54,028 nucleotides of DNA, from contig JAAOXU010000005.1 in the NCBI GenBank assembly GCA_018220935.1, positions 1 to 54,028 on the forward strand. Direction: 5' to 3'. Source of the DNA: Candidatus Altarchaeota archaeon. GTDB taxonomy: Archaea; SpSt-1190. The notes under the pieces are model-generated. The model saw nothing but the letters and a program-made list of their open reading frames with translations, made no database searches and had not been told where the DNA came from. Every line of letters starts with the position of its first letter. Position 1 is the first letter of the stretch. Positions 45,574-54,028 of this stretch are shown piece after piece. The position numbers and the translations under genes are program-made.

Positions 45574-46103
45574 AAAAAATAACGGGGGTTATAAGTCACA
45601 AAAAACAAGTTCAAACGTATAAAATGACAAAAGAAACAGTGGTGGGAATGAATAATTATGCCCACTTAGGTAGTGATGAGAATGGAGTAACTTATGGTTT
45701 AGGGGGTTGTTTAGGCCTCATAATTTTTACTCCAGATCATGGCGCTATAATGCACTATGGCAACACCCCCATCCTTTTATCAAGTCCTTATTATCAACGA
45801 CTTGTTGGTGTTCTGTCGGGTCAATCATTTTCAGATGCATTGGATGATTTTACACACAATTATCCACAAGTAAAAAATGCGGGGATAAAAAGGGCAGTTG
45901 CTTTGTATCCAAAAACGTATACTACCGAAAGTAAGCAGATATTTTATGATATTCTCTTTAATCAACTCGGCGATGATTTAGAATTAAAAGAACTACCTTA
46001 TGACTTTTCTGAGGATAAAAAAGGACATTTCATATCTTTATCTATGAAAACTGCTAGTTGGGAGTCATCTCTTGGTGGCGGTAGTTTTGAAACTTATCTA
46101 TGA
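45561..46103 (+). CDS. CheD-like (putative glutamine deamidase fold) protein
   Basis: TVVGMNNYAHLG...VTYGLGGCLGLIIFTPDHGAIMHYG aligns by eye with CheD GLGSC...H core. Confidence 0.5.
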   Translation: MSYSQKITGVISHKKQVQTYKMTKETVVGMNNYAHLGSDENGVTYGLGGCLGLIIFTPDHGAIMHYGNTPILLSSPYYQRLVGVLSGQSFSDALDDFTHNYPQVKNAGIKRAVALYPKTYTTESKQIFYDILFNQLGDDLELKELPYDFSEDKKGHFISLSMKTASWESSLGGGSFETYL

Positions 46104-46282
46104 TTCAATAAATCCAATTGGTTTAATTGTTAAGTTTCCCACACCTCTATTTCTTTGGAAAATATTAATACGTATCCATAGTTAATGTGGGAGTCTTGGT
46201 AACACGTAATTTTTTCTTAAACCAAAACTAAAATTTACAAATTAAATGGAAAATAATTAAAACGTTATAGTTGATTAAGCGT

Positions 46283-46972
46283 ATGGACGATTATACCGAA
46301 GATTATTTTAAATCTCACTCAAATTATAAGTTATCTGGCGGTTATGAGAGTTTAAGAAAAGACGTAATTTTTAGGGTTCGTCTTGTCATAAAAAAATTCT
46401 TTAAAAATTTGGACCGAAACGCAAAAGTTCTTTGTATAGGAACTGCTTATGGATATGACGTTGAAGCTTTTTTACAAGAGGGTTTTAAGGATGTTTATGG
46501 AATGGATATTTCAAAGCATGCAATAAAAGAAGCAAAGAAGACCTACAAAAATAAGGCTAAATTCTTTGTCGATGATGCAGAAAAACCAAAGGTCAAAGAA
46601 AAATTTGATTTGATTTATGCATTTGATGTGGTCGAACACATACCAAATCCCTTAAAGGCGTTGACTAATTGAAAAAAAATTCTAAATAAAAATGGTAAAG
46701 TTTTTATCTCAACTTCTGATGCAGTTGGTGTTAATTTCGTCTTTAGATTAGCCAGATTCATAAAGCCTCTAAAGGGCTTAGCTGAAACAATTGATAATGA
46801 AATAACTCACATCTCCGTACTTCCAGAATATAAGTGGTTACAATTTTTTTCTTTTGCAGGATATGATGTAGAACAATCAAAAAAAGTTTTTAGTTTAACC
46901 AAAAATAAATTATTTATGAATTATATATCTCCAGTTAGGCTACTATTAAATTATGTTTTGAGAGTAAAATGA
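46283..46972 (+). pseudogene. Class I SAM methyltransferase interrupted by an in-frame TGA
   Basis: LCIGTAYGYDVEAFLQEGF...FDVVEHIPNPLKALTN-TGA(46670-46672)-KKILNKNGKVFISTSDAVG...; same frame open to TGA 46970-46972. Confidence 0.8.
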
Positions 46973-47032
46973 AACATTACAAAGCTTAATCATGACTAAA
47001 GGTCCAAAACCTCAGGATTATTGAGTATAAAT

Positions 47033-47368
47033 TTACAAATAAGGCCGCATAAATTTATTGTAGGCTTCTTTGTTGCCCCAAACATAGTGACTTTGCCCCT
47101 TAACTGCCTGCTCAAAGTCTAGGTTGACCATCAAGGCTCTGCCAGACTTATTTTTTGGTACAGCGTATATGAATTCTGGTTCCTCATCAAGAACCTCTTT
47201 TACAAGTGCCCTTCCTATTCCCTTTCGTCTTATAGGTTTGTCAACGTCGACATAAGACAAGTATATGCCACCCTGAATGTGACGGTATTCAACTCTTCCC
47301 ACTTCAGAGTCGTCGACTACTGCCCGAATTGTGACTTTCTTGTTTTTTTGAGTTTTGGTGAACTTCAT
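47033..47368 (-). CDS. GNAT-type acetyltransferase-like protein
   Basis: LSYVDVDKPIRRKGIGRALVKEVLDEEP. Confidence 0.8.
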   Translation of the reverse strand: MKFTKTQKNKKVTIRAVVDDSEVGRVEYRHIQGGIYLSYVDVDKPIRRKGIGRALVKEVLDEEPEFIYAVPKNKSGRALMVNLDFEQAVKGQSHYVWGNKEAYNKFMRPYL

Positions 47369-47391
47369 GGGATCACAAAATTATTTGTAAA

Positions 47392-47946
47392 TTACTTTAC
47401 CAATGCATAGCTTTGTCTTTTATGTGGCAATCTCGGAACTACAAATTCTATAACATCATCCATAGATGCAACCGGTCTTCTTTTACTGATTAACCCGGTC
47501 TTTTCAAGTAAGTATAAATCGTCTGAAATTTGTTTTGTGTGTTTTTTATTAATATTATAGTCAAAGACGGCAGTTTCTGGGCAATCATATGTCCCCCCTT
47601 CGTTCATAAAGTAAAGTCCACGGTTCCCAAATTTATGTAATCCGCTGGCTATTCCACTTATTGTTTGTCCTGCTGTTTGTCCTGTTTCTCCAATTTCATT
47701 TAAGGGCGTTTCTAAAACAAATTCTCCATTTTCATTGTATTTGGCCACCAAACTATTTGAGTATGAATCAACTTCACCTTCGTTTTTTTCTCTTACAACC
47801 CGTTCTATTGACTCTTTGATTTCATGATACCTTTTGTCTGATTTTTTATTTTTAAGAAGATATTCGGTGCGTGTCTCCCAGTGTTCATCATTGTTCCTAA
47901 ATTCCCCCTCAAACCCGTTTTCCGCTTCATTCAATGTGATTGACAT
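47392..47946 (-). CDS. Hypothetical protein, possible wHTH segment at C-terminus
   Basis: 184-aa ORF; TKQISDDLYLLEKTGLISKRRP. Confidence 0.45.
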   Translation of the reverse strand: MSITLNEAENGFEGEFRNNDEHWETRTEYLLKNKKSDKRYHEIKESIERVVREKNEGEVDSYSNSLVAKYNENGEFVLETPLNEIGETGQTAGQTISGIASGLHKFGNRGLYFMNEGGTYDCPETAVFDYNINKKHTKQISDDLYLLEKTGLISKRRPVASMDDVIEFVVPRLPHKRQSYALVK

Positions 47947-48023
47947 AGGCTCTTTAGGATCTTTTCCCTTTATATATTTTTCTGACTAAGATACCCTTTT
48001 AAAGTAATAAAAAAGAGAGTGTA

Positions 48024-48653
48024 ATGGCGACATTAATTGTGATTTACGGCCTTCCTGGAACGGGGAAGACCACAATTTCAAAGAGAATTAACGAAACGTT
48101 TGAAGGGTCTTCTAGACGACTTTTTACTAAGCCCTATGAGGTTGGGGTTGACACTTCTGATCGAAGTGAGGATAGCTATTTGGATGCTAAAGAGCAGGCA
48201 TATGATGATTTGTTTGAAAGAACTAAGAAAACGTTGGAAAAGACAGAGGTTACTATAGTTGAAGGAACTTTTACGGATATTAAAAATAGAACTACGGGAC
48301 AAACAAGAATTGAAAACTATGTTGAACTTGTTGAAAACGAAGGACACCAGCTTTTACTTTTAGGTATTTATTGTAGTGACGAGTCACGACTAGAAGATCG
48401 CTTAATTTTACGAAAATCAATGTATCCCGAATCACGAGGATCTTTAGAAGAATACAAACTTCTTGTTCCTGCGTTCAATATTGACATTAATCACCCCGAA
48501 CATACAATTTTAATTGATAATGACGATATGAGTTTAGATGAACTTGATAATTATCTTGAAAAAAGTGTATACTCAAAGCTTAGTACGTATTTGGATGTAA
48601 TTGATCCTATTGATTATCAACCGAAAATTATGGGCTCAAAAACATCTGATTAA
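48024..48653 (+). CDS. P-loop kinase-like ATPase
   Basis: LIVIYGLPGTGKTTISKRIN; VTIVEGTFTDIKNR. Confidence 0.8.
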   Translation: MATLIVIYGLPGTGKTTISKRINETFEGSSRRLFTKPYEVGVDTSDRSEDSYLDAKEQAYDDLFERTKKTLEKTEVTIVEGTFTDIKNRTTGQTRIENYVELVENEGHQLLLLGIYCSDESRLEDRLILRKSMYPESRGSLEEYKLLVPAFNIDINHPEHTILIDNDDMSLDELDNYLEKSVYSKLSTYLDVIDPIDYQPKIMGSKTSD

Positions 48654-48761
48654 ACAAGCCTCAATTGAAACGCACCCAAGACCTCTACCTTACCAAAGTC
48701 GTATGTTTTTTGTTTTTTATTATTTAGTAACAAATTTAAAGGGAAAAATTTAGGTATTTTT

Positions 48762-49235
48762 ATGACTGGTGACCTTGGTGTTTTAGAGCGGCTTTATGAC
48801 CCTCATTTTAGATATCAAATGCCAATCGACGAAGATTTAGATAATTTTAATGATTTAATGGAAATTATAACGCCTCAAGAAAATACTGAAAACGTTATTC
48901 ATTTTGATGCAACTAGATATGGTGGTGACTCAAAAGAGGTTGCAAACTCATATTCTGAGTTAGTTGGTTCGGCAAAAACCCAGAATTCAAAACTTAAAGT
49001 TCATACAAACGGACATTGGAACCAAGACATTACTATAAAACTGAAAACAAAAGAAACTAAAAATCCAAATGTCTTACTAAAAAAATACAAGAAGCTTTCT
49101 GAAGCTAGTAGTAAGGCATACAAGAGAGCAAAAAGCACAGACTATACTGTTGAATATATTATGGGTGCAATTGGTATGACAACTATATCTCTGGGTTTGT
49201 ATGCTTTGGCGGTTTCTGAAGGTATTTTACCTTAA
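48762..49235 (+). CDS. Hypothetical protein with C-terminal TM helix
   Basis: 157-aa ORF, YIMGAIGMTTISLGLYALAV. Confidence 0.45.
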   Translation: MTGDLGVLERLYDPHFRYQMPIDEDLDNFNDLMEIITPQENTENVIHFDATRYGGDSKEVANSYSELVGSAKTQNSKLKVHTNGHWNQDITIKLKTKETKNPNVLLKKYKKLSEASSKAYKRAKSTDYTVEYIMGAIGMTTISLGLYALAVSEGILP

Positions 49236-49272
49236 GCCCCAACTGGACAGTCTTGATTTTGTTATGAACCCT
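49234..49272 (+). repeat. 39-nt direct repeat, copy 1
   Basis: aagccccaactggacagtcttgattttgttatgaaccct; 34/39 identical to 49652-49690. Confidence 0.8.
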
Positions 49273-49305
49273 ATCGTAAAAATGGAACAGAAACCACAGT
49301 TTACA

Positions 49306-49608
49306 TCATACTAATGTGAGGAGAAAAGAAGTATTCTTGTCCGCTCTTAATGAATGAATGGCATTTTCTTTCATATAAATAAAAACACCCTCTTTCATTT
49401 CTATGTCCGTTCCTTGGAGGTTAAAAACGCCTTTTCCTTCAATAACGTAAATAACACCATTTTTTGTTGATGTGTGTTCAGACATTTTCGTTCCTTCGGC
49501 CATACAGAATAAAGTAACACCTAACTCTTCGTTCTTTACAATTTCTTTACTCAATATCCCTTGTTTTGGATATTCGATTAGTTCCAAAATATTTTTGTCT
49601 ATATTCAC
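49306..49608 (-). CDS. Cupin-domain protein
   Basis: GVTLFCMAEGTKMSEHTSTKNGVIYVIEGKGVFNLQG. Confidence 0.88.
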   Translation of the reverse strand: MNIDKNILELIEYPKQGILSKEIVKNEELGVTLFCMAEGTKMSEHTSTKNGVIYVIEGKGVFNLQGTDIEMKEGVFIYMKENAIHSLRADKNTSFLLTLV

Positions 49609-49651
49609 AAAATTAGCATACGGTTTGTATATTTATTCGTTTTTTTGAACA

Positions 49652-49690
49652 AAGCCCCAACTGGGCTGTCTTGATTTGGTTATGGTCCCT
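49652..49690 (+). repeat. 39-nt direct repeat, copy 2
   Basis: aagccccaactgggctgtcttgatttggttatggtccct; contains agccc-caact-gggct hairpin. Confidence 0.8.
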
Positions 49691-49753
49691 TCCATATACA
49701 CGTATTAATCCGTATTTTATAAAACCCTTTTAGTTCAAATAAAACTCAAAAAC

Positions 49754-49761
49754 TTTATATA
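49754..49761 (+). promoter_or_regulatory. TATA-like box of mer operon
   Basis: TTTATATA about 25 nt upstream of ATG 49782. Confidence 0.55.
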
Positions 49762-49781
49762 CATTCTATTTATCAAATATT

Positions 49782-50111
49782 ATGAAATCAAAAGATGTTA
49801 ATCCTGATGAAGCCTACGATTATTTTTTAGGAACTTTAGCTAATAGGACTCGCCTGAAAATAATAAAAGAGCTTCTAAAAGGGGAAAAAAACGTCGGTCA
49901 ATTAACTGTCGCTATTGGAGTTGACCAGAGCACGATTTCAAATAATTTAAAGCGATTAAGAGACTGCGGGTTTGTTAACGCGAAGCCCAATGGAAAGCAA
50001 CGAATATACATTTTAAATAGAGAAACTATTGAACCTTTGATAAAACTTATTGATACTCACGTGAATAAATATTGTATTAATTGTGTTAGGGGGAGTTCTT
50101 TTGGAGAATAA
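49782..50111 (+). CDS. ArsR-family transcriptional regulator
   Basis: LANRTRLKIIKELLKGEKNVGQLTVAIGVDQSTISNNLKRLRDCGFV; C-terminal YCINC. Confidence 0.92.
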   Translation: MKSKDVNPDEAYDYFLGTLANRTRLKIIKELLKGEKNVGQLTVAIGVDQSTISNNLKRLRDCGFVNAKPNGKQRIYILNRETIEPLIKLIDTHVNKYCINCVRGSSFGE

Positions 50112-51513
50112 AAAATATGATTTAATTATTGTTGGTGGAGGGGCGGCTGCGTTTGCGGCTTCAAACAGAGCAAATGCCTTAGGAAAAAAAACCTTGATGA
50201 TTAATAATGGTGAATTTCTCCCCCTTGGCGGGACTTGTGTTAATGTGGGGTGCATCCCCTCAAAAATAATGATACACCAGGGGCGTTCATACTATTATGC
50301 GTTAAAGAATAAGTTTAGAGCAATAAAAATGAACGGAAAAATAGATTTAGTAGATGCCTTAAGGGAAACACGAAGTATGGTTGAAGAATTTAGGGCAAAA
50401 AATTACCTTAACGTAATCAAAAAACAAAAACACGTTGAATTTAAGGGTGGCTTTGCAAGCCTTCAAGACAAAAATAATGTCAGGGTTGGTGATGAAGTCT
50501 TCTTTGGAAAAAATATTTTAATTGCAACTGGGGCGTCAACATATATTCCGCCAATTAAGGGTGTTGAAGCCATAAACTATTTCACAAACGAGAACATATT
50601 CAAGTTGGATAAAATCCCTAAGTCAATGATAATTATTGGTGCTGGCCCATCTGGGATGGAATTTGCTTCAATGTTTCATCATTTTGGTGTTGAAGTGACT
50701 GTATTTCAAAGATCAAGTCAGATTCTAAGTAAATTTGATACACAAATTGCAAATGAATTAGAAAAACACTTGAAAGCTGAAGGCATTACAATTTACACAG
50801 GTTCAAAGCTTAAAAGTTTTGAAAAAACAAAAGATAAGACAATTGTAAATGCTGATGTTAGAGGAAGCCCTTTGAGCGTCACAGCAGATATTTTGCTATT
50901 TACCACTGGATTAGCCCCCCGAACAAAAGGTCTTGGTGCAGAAAAGGCAGGTGTTGGTTTGGATAAGAAGGGCTTTGTCAAGACTAATGAATACTTTCAG
51001 ACATCACAAAATAATATTTATGCTGTTGGGGATGTGATTGGCAAGATGCCCCTTGAAACTGTTGCAGCAAAACAAGGTAATTTAGCTACTCAAAATATGT
51101 TTGAGGATGCTAGAAAAACTATCAACTACTATGAAGTCCCACAAGCGGTTTTCACATCACCAGAAGTAGCGTCAGTGGGTATTACTGAAAAAGAGTACAA
51201 AGAAAAGTATGGGAACTGCCTTTGTAGCACTATATCGTTTGAACACGTTGAGAAGGCCTTAGCAATAAAGGATGCTAGGGGCATTATTAATATGGTAATT
51301 GACCCAAAAACCAAGCAAGTTTTAGGGGTTCATATTACAGGGCCAATGGCAGCAGATATCATAACAACTGCAACATATGCAGTAAAAAATAAGATGACAA
51401 TAAACAGCATTCGTGATACGGTTCACGTTTTTCCTACACTTAGTGAAGCAATAAAGAAGGTCGCTCAAAGCTTCGACCAAAATTTGGAGGAGATGGCGTG
51501 TTGCGTGGAATAA
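50101..51513 (+). CDS. merA: Mercuric reductase-like FAD/NAD(P) disulfide oxidoreductase
   Basis: GGTCVNVGCIPSKIMI; C-terminal vicinal Cys MACCVE; TTG start after GGGGGAG. Confidence 0.9.
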   Translation: MENKKYDLIIVGGGAAAFAASNRANALGKKTLMINNGEFLPLGGTCVNVGCIPSKIMIHQGRSYYYALKNKFRAIKMNGKIDLVDALRETRSMVEEFRAKNYLNVIKKQKHVEFKGGFASLQDKNNVRVGDEVFFGKNILIATGASTYIPPIKGVEAINYFTNENIFKLDKIPKSMIIIGAGPSGMEFASMFHHFGVEVTVFQRSSQILSKFDTQIANELEKHLKAEGITIYTGSKLKSFEKTKDKTIVNADVRGSPLSVTADILLFTTGLAPRTKGLGAEKAGVGLDKKGFVKTNEYFQTSQNNIYAVGDVIGKMPLETVAAKQGNLATQNMFEDARKTINYYEVPQAVFTSPEVASVGITEKEYKEKYGNCLCSTISFEHVEKALAIKDARGIINMVIDPKTKQVLGVHITGPMAADIITTATYAVKNKMTINSIRDTVHVFPTLSEAIKKVAQSFDQNLEEMACCVE

Positions 51514-51848
51514 ATAAAAAAGATAAAGAGATGGTGGCTGTAGGAGGATTAGCAGGTTTATTTGCCTCTCTTTGTTGCCTTGGACCCGTAGTGCTTGTAG
51601 CACTTGGTCTTGGCGGGGTGTCAACCGCATTAACAATCGGAAAATATTCTGAAATTTTTACACTTTTGGCCTTGTTGTTCTTTGGAATTGCAGTAGTCTA
51701 TTATCTTAAAGGAAAAGACAGTTGTTCTGCTAAAGGTGTTAAAGAAAATTGGAAAATAATCGTGTTGTCGTTTGTGGTATTCTCAATATTTTTAATAATA
51801 CTAAAATATTGGGCAGCACCATTGCTGGCGGAATTGGTGTATAGGTGA
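51498..51848 (+). CDS. MerT-like mercuric transport membrane protein
   Basis: GLAGLFASLCCLGPVVLVALGLGG. Confidence 0.8.
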   Translation: MLRGINKKDKEMVAVGGLAGLFASLCCLGPVVLVALGLGGVSTALTIGKYSEIFTLLALLFFGIAVVYYLKGKDSCSAKGVKENWKIIVLSFVVFSIFLIILKYWAAPLLAELVYR

Positions 51849-51854
51849 TAAAAA

Positions 51855-52196
51855 ATGAAAAAAATAATATTAGGCGTATTGGTTTTTGGGGTTGTGTTAT
51901 TTTTAACGAACTCTTTAGTTAGTGCGAATGACTCAAAGCAGGAAGTTCTCACAAAAACAGTGGGACAAGCCACAAATAGAGCGATTCTTCAGATTGATGA
52001 TATGACCTGCACATCTTGTGCTGCTGGAGTTGAGTGGCAATTACAACAAGTTGAGGGCGTAGTTAATGCAACAGTTGTGTACTCAGAAGGAAAGGGTTAT
52101 GTTGACTATGATGCGAGCATAGTGGATGCAGAAACTATAGCAAAAGCATCTGATGTTTACCCTGCAAGAGTTATTGAAAATAAAGGGCTCAATTAA
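51855..52196 (+). CDS. MerP-like exported HMA-domain protein
   Basis: Signal-like N-terminus; ILQIDDMTCTSCAAGVEWQLQQVEGV. Confidence 0.88.
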   Translation: MKKIILGVLVFGVVLFLTNSLVSANDSKQEVLTKTVGQATNRAILQIDDMTCTSCAAGVEWQLQQVEGVVNATVVYSEGKGYVDYDASIVDAETIAKASDVYPARVIENKGLN

Positions 52197-54028
52197 GATT
52201 TGAATGAGCCAATTCTTAACGCGTTTAGTATTACTAATAAACTTAAACCCATATCCCCGACTGCAACAGCCAGCCACAGCGGAACCATTCCTGGGATTGC
52301 TAAAAGTGTAAAAGAGCCCTTTATTAGAAGGGATGCTGTAATGTTTTGTTTCACGACTGCCATAGTCTTTTTGCTCAAATTAATAAGATAATTTAATTTC
52401 GATAAATCGTCGTCTACTAAGGCTATGTCTGCCGTCTCAATTGCAACATCCGAGCCAATGGCCCCCATGGCAATCCCAACATGTGCCTTTGCTAATGCGG
52501 GGGCATCATTTACCCCATCGCCAACCATCACTACGTGCCCATATTTTTTTAGTAAAGCATCGATTCCCTTAACTTTGTCTTCAGGGGACAGACTTGCATA
52601 ATATTCATCAACGATGAGTTCTTCTGCAATGGATTTTGCTACTCGCTCATTATCCCCTGTCAACATGACCGTCCTAATCCCTTGATTTTGTAGTTCTTTG
52701 ATTGTGTCGGCAGAAGATGTCCTGATCTTGTCCATTAGGGCGATTACACCAATTAAGTGATTTTTGTTTCCTATCATCACTGCCGTTTTCCCTTCGCTTT
52801 CCAGACTCTTAAGGAGGTCTGTTGGAATCTCTACTTTAGTTTCTTTGAATAAAGCCTCATTTCCAACATAAAATATTCGCCCTCTAATTTTTCCTTTCAG
52901 CCCCTTGCCTATAACGGACTTGAAACCAGAAACAGCTTTTAATTTGATGCCTTGTTGCTTTGCGCTTTCCACTATTACCTTTGCAAGCGGGTGCCTTGAC
53001 TTAGATTCCAATGAAGCCACCACTTCTAAGAGATCAGATTTGGTATATTCATTAAGTGTGACTATGTTTGTGATTTCCAATTGACCCTCTGTCAGTGTGC
53101 CTGTCTTATCAAAAACTACTACCCTTGCTTCTTTGATTTCTTCAATAAAATTACCTCCTTTTATTAGAACGCCATTCCTTGATGCCGAAGTGATGCCTGA
53201 AACCATTGAGACCGGGGTCGATATTGCTAGAGCACAGGGACACGAGACTACTAATAAGACCAATCCCCGATAAAACCAGTCAGAAAATGGTAAACCAAAT
53301 ATTAAAGGGGGTATTGTCATAACAGCAAGCGCCAGTAATATTACAACAGGTGTATAGTATTGAGAAAATTTATTAATGAAAAGCTCTGTTTTTGACTTTT
53401 GCTGTTGTGCGTCTTCTACCAGTTTTACAATCCTAGAAATAAGGGTTTCATCAGACTCTTTAGTTACTTTTATTTCAAGATAACCTTCTTCGTTAGTTGT
53501 TCCAGCAAAAACTCCATCTCCTTTAGTTTTAGTAACAGCAAGACTCTCTCCGGTTATTGGGGCCTGGTTCACTGATGAGATTCCATTGATTACAACCCCA
53601 TCAACAGGTATTCTGTCACCTGGTTTGATAATTACTATGTCGCCGATTTTAACATCTTGAATTGAAATTATCACTTCCTTTCCTTTCTTTTTGACAGTTG
53701 CAGTCTTTGGTGCAAGCTTCAACAATGACTCAATTGATTTTTTGGCTCGGTCTGATGCGTAATCTTCAAGAAATTCTGCAATAAAAAATAGGAAAATCAC
53801 TGCAGCCCCTTCTTCACCATGTCCTATCAAAAATGCGCCGACAGCAGCAATGCTTATTAGAACATTAATATTCAATTGTTTATTCAGGACAGACACAACG
53901 CCCTTTTTTATGATTTCCTGCCCTGAAAAAGCAACAACCACAAGGAATATTACCTGAGCAATTGTGTATTGCTTTGCAAAAAATTCAGCATAAAGCCCCA
54001 CTAACAGGAGAAGACCTGAAATAATAGC
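52193..54028 (-). CDS. P1B-type heavy-metal-translocating ATPase (Zn/Cd/Pb-like), N-terminus beyond the window
   Basis: CPCALAISTP, VFDKTGTLTEG, MVGDGVNDAPALAKAHVGIAMG; reading frame remains open to window edge. Confidence 0.93.
   Translation of the reverse strand, partial: AIISGLLLLVGLYAEFFAKQYTIAQVIFLVVVAFSGQEIIKKGVVSVLNKQLNINVLISIAAVGAFLIGHGEEGAAVIFLFFIAEFLEDYASDRAKKSIESLLKLAPKTATVKKKGKEVIISIQDVKIGDIVIIKPGDRIPVDGVVINGISSVNQAPITGESLAVTKTKGDGVFAGTTNEEGYLEIKVTKESDETLISRIVKLVEDAQQQKSKTELFINKFSQYYTPVVILLALAVMTIPPLIFGLPFSDWFYRGLVLLVVSCPCALAISTPVSMVSGITSASRNGVLIKGGNFIEEIKEARVVVFDKTGTLTEGQLEITNIVTLNEYTKSDLLEVVASLESKSRHPLAKVIVESAKQQGIKLKAVSGFKSVIGKGLKGKIRGRIFYVGNEALFKETKVEIPTDLLKSLESEGKTAVMIGNKNHLIGVIALMDKIRTSSADTIKELQNQGIRTVMLTGDNERVAKSIAEELIVDEYYASLSPEDKVKGIDALLKKYGHVVMVGDGVNDAPALAKAHVGIAMGAIGSDVAIETADIALVDDDLSKLNYLINLSKKTMAVVKQNITASLLIKGSFTLLAIPGMVPLWLAVAVGDMGLSLLVILNALRIGSFKS

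Noticed and set aside
46137-46193. Inverted repeat tcccaca...tgtggga as a structured ncRNA
   Set aside because: Short stem with a loop over 40 nt and no supporting secondary pairing; likely chance.
46283-46972. Alternative genetic code with TGA as sense codon
   Set aside because: TGA is used as an ordinary stop elsewhere (e.g. 37887-37889, the NuoC-like gene at 18108-18110, the 53-aa ORF), and long genes such as uvrA have no internal TGA.
48654-48690. Third copy of the 39-nt repeat (aagcctcaattgaa...)
   Set aside because: Similarity limited to about 14 nt and lost afterwards.

Overview
AT-rich window, read by eye as archaeal. Support: group 4 membrane-bound [NiFe]-hydrogenase operon, archaeal-type Ogg, DUF1122, TATA-like boxes about 25 nt upstream of starts. 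A DPANN-like lineage is possible but unproven. Main blocks: (1) 1-6.3 kb, a thiol/metal-handling island: triple CxxC thioredoxin-like protein, DUF411 protein, Cys-rich membrane proteins, small secreted single-Cys proteins, and a membrane-anchored wHTH regulator with a perfect 16-bp palindrome nearby. (2) 7.3-10.5 kb, an oxidative-stress/iron island: Ni-superoxide dismutase with its maturation protease, BCP and AhpC peroxiredoxins, ferritin, and a rubrerythrin-VIT1 fusion. (3) 10.5-18.35 kb, a compact [NiFe]-hydrogenase operon with three antiporter-like subunits, ending convergently against a one-ORF fusion of a HycI-type protease and HypC. (4) 18.4-30.8 kb: frameshifted Ogg, beta-helix protein, CcdA/DipZ pair, MFS, NnrE, TK-like protein, H1-like Lys/Thr/Arg repeat protein. 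(5) 30.8-37.2 kb: uvrA-uvrC-uvrB. (6) 37.2-49.6 kb: glycan genes and many hypotheticals. (7) 49.8-54 kb: mer-type operon (ArsR, MerA, MerT-like, MerP-like) and a truncated P1B ATPase. Strongest second-look items: the apparently circularly permuted CcdA; the HycI-HypC fusion with an in-frame GTG directly before the HypC Cys; the shared C-terminal TMVGGC; an in-frame TGA in a methyltransferase; a 19-nt direct repeat flanking a GC hairpin inside the hydrogenase operon; 39-nt repeats flanking a cupin gene. No tRNA, rRNA, CRISPR array or transposase was recognised. All homology calls are by eye; no searches were run.
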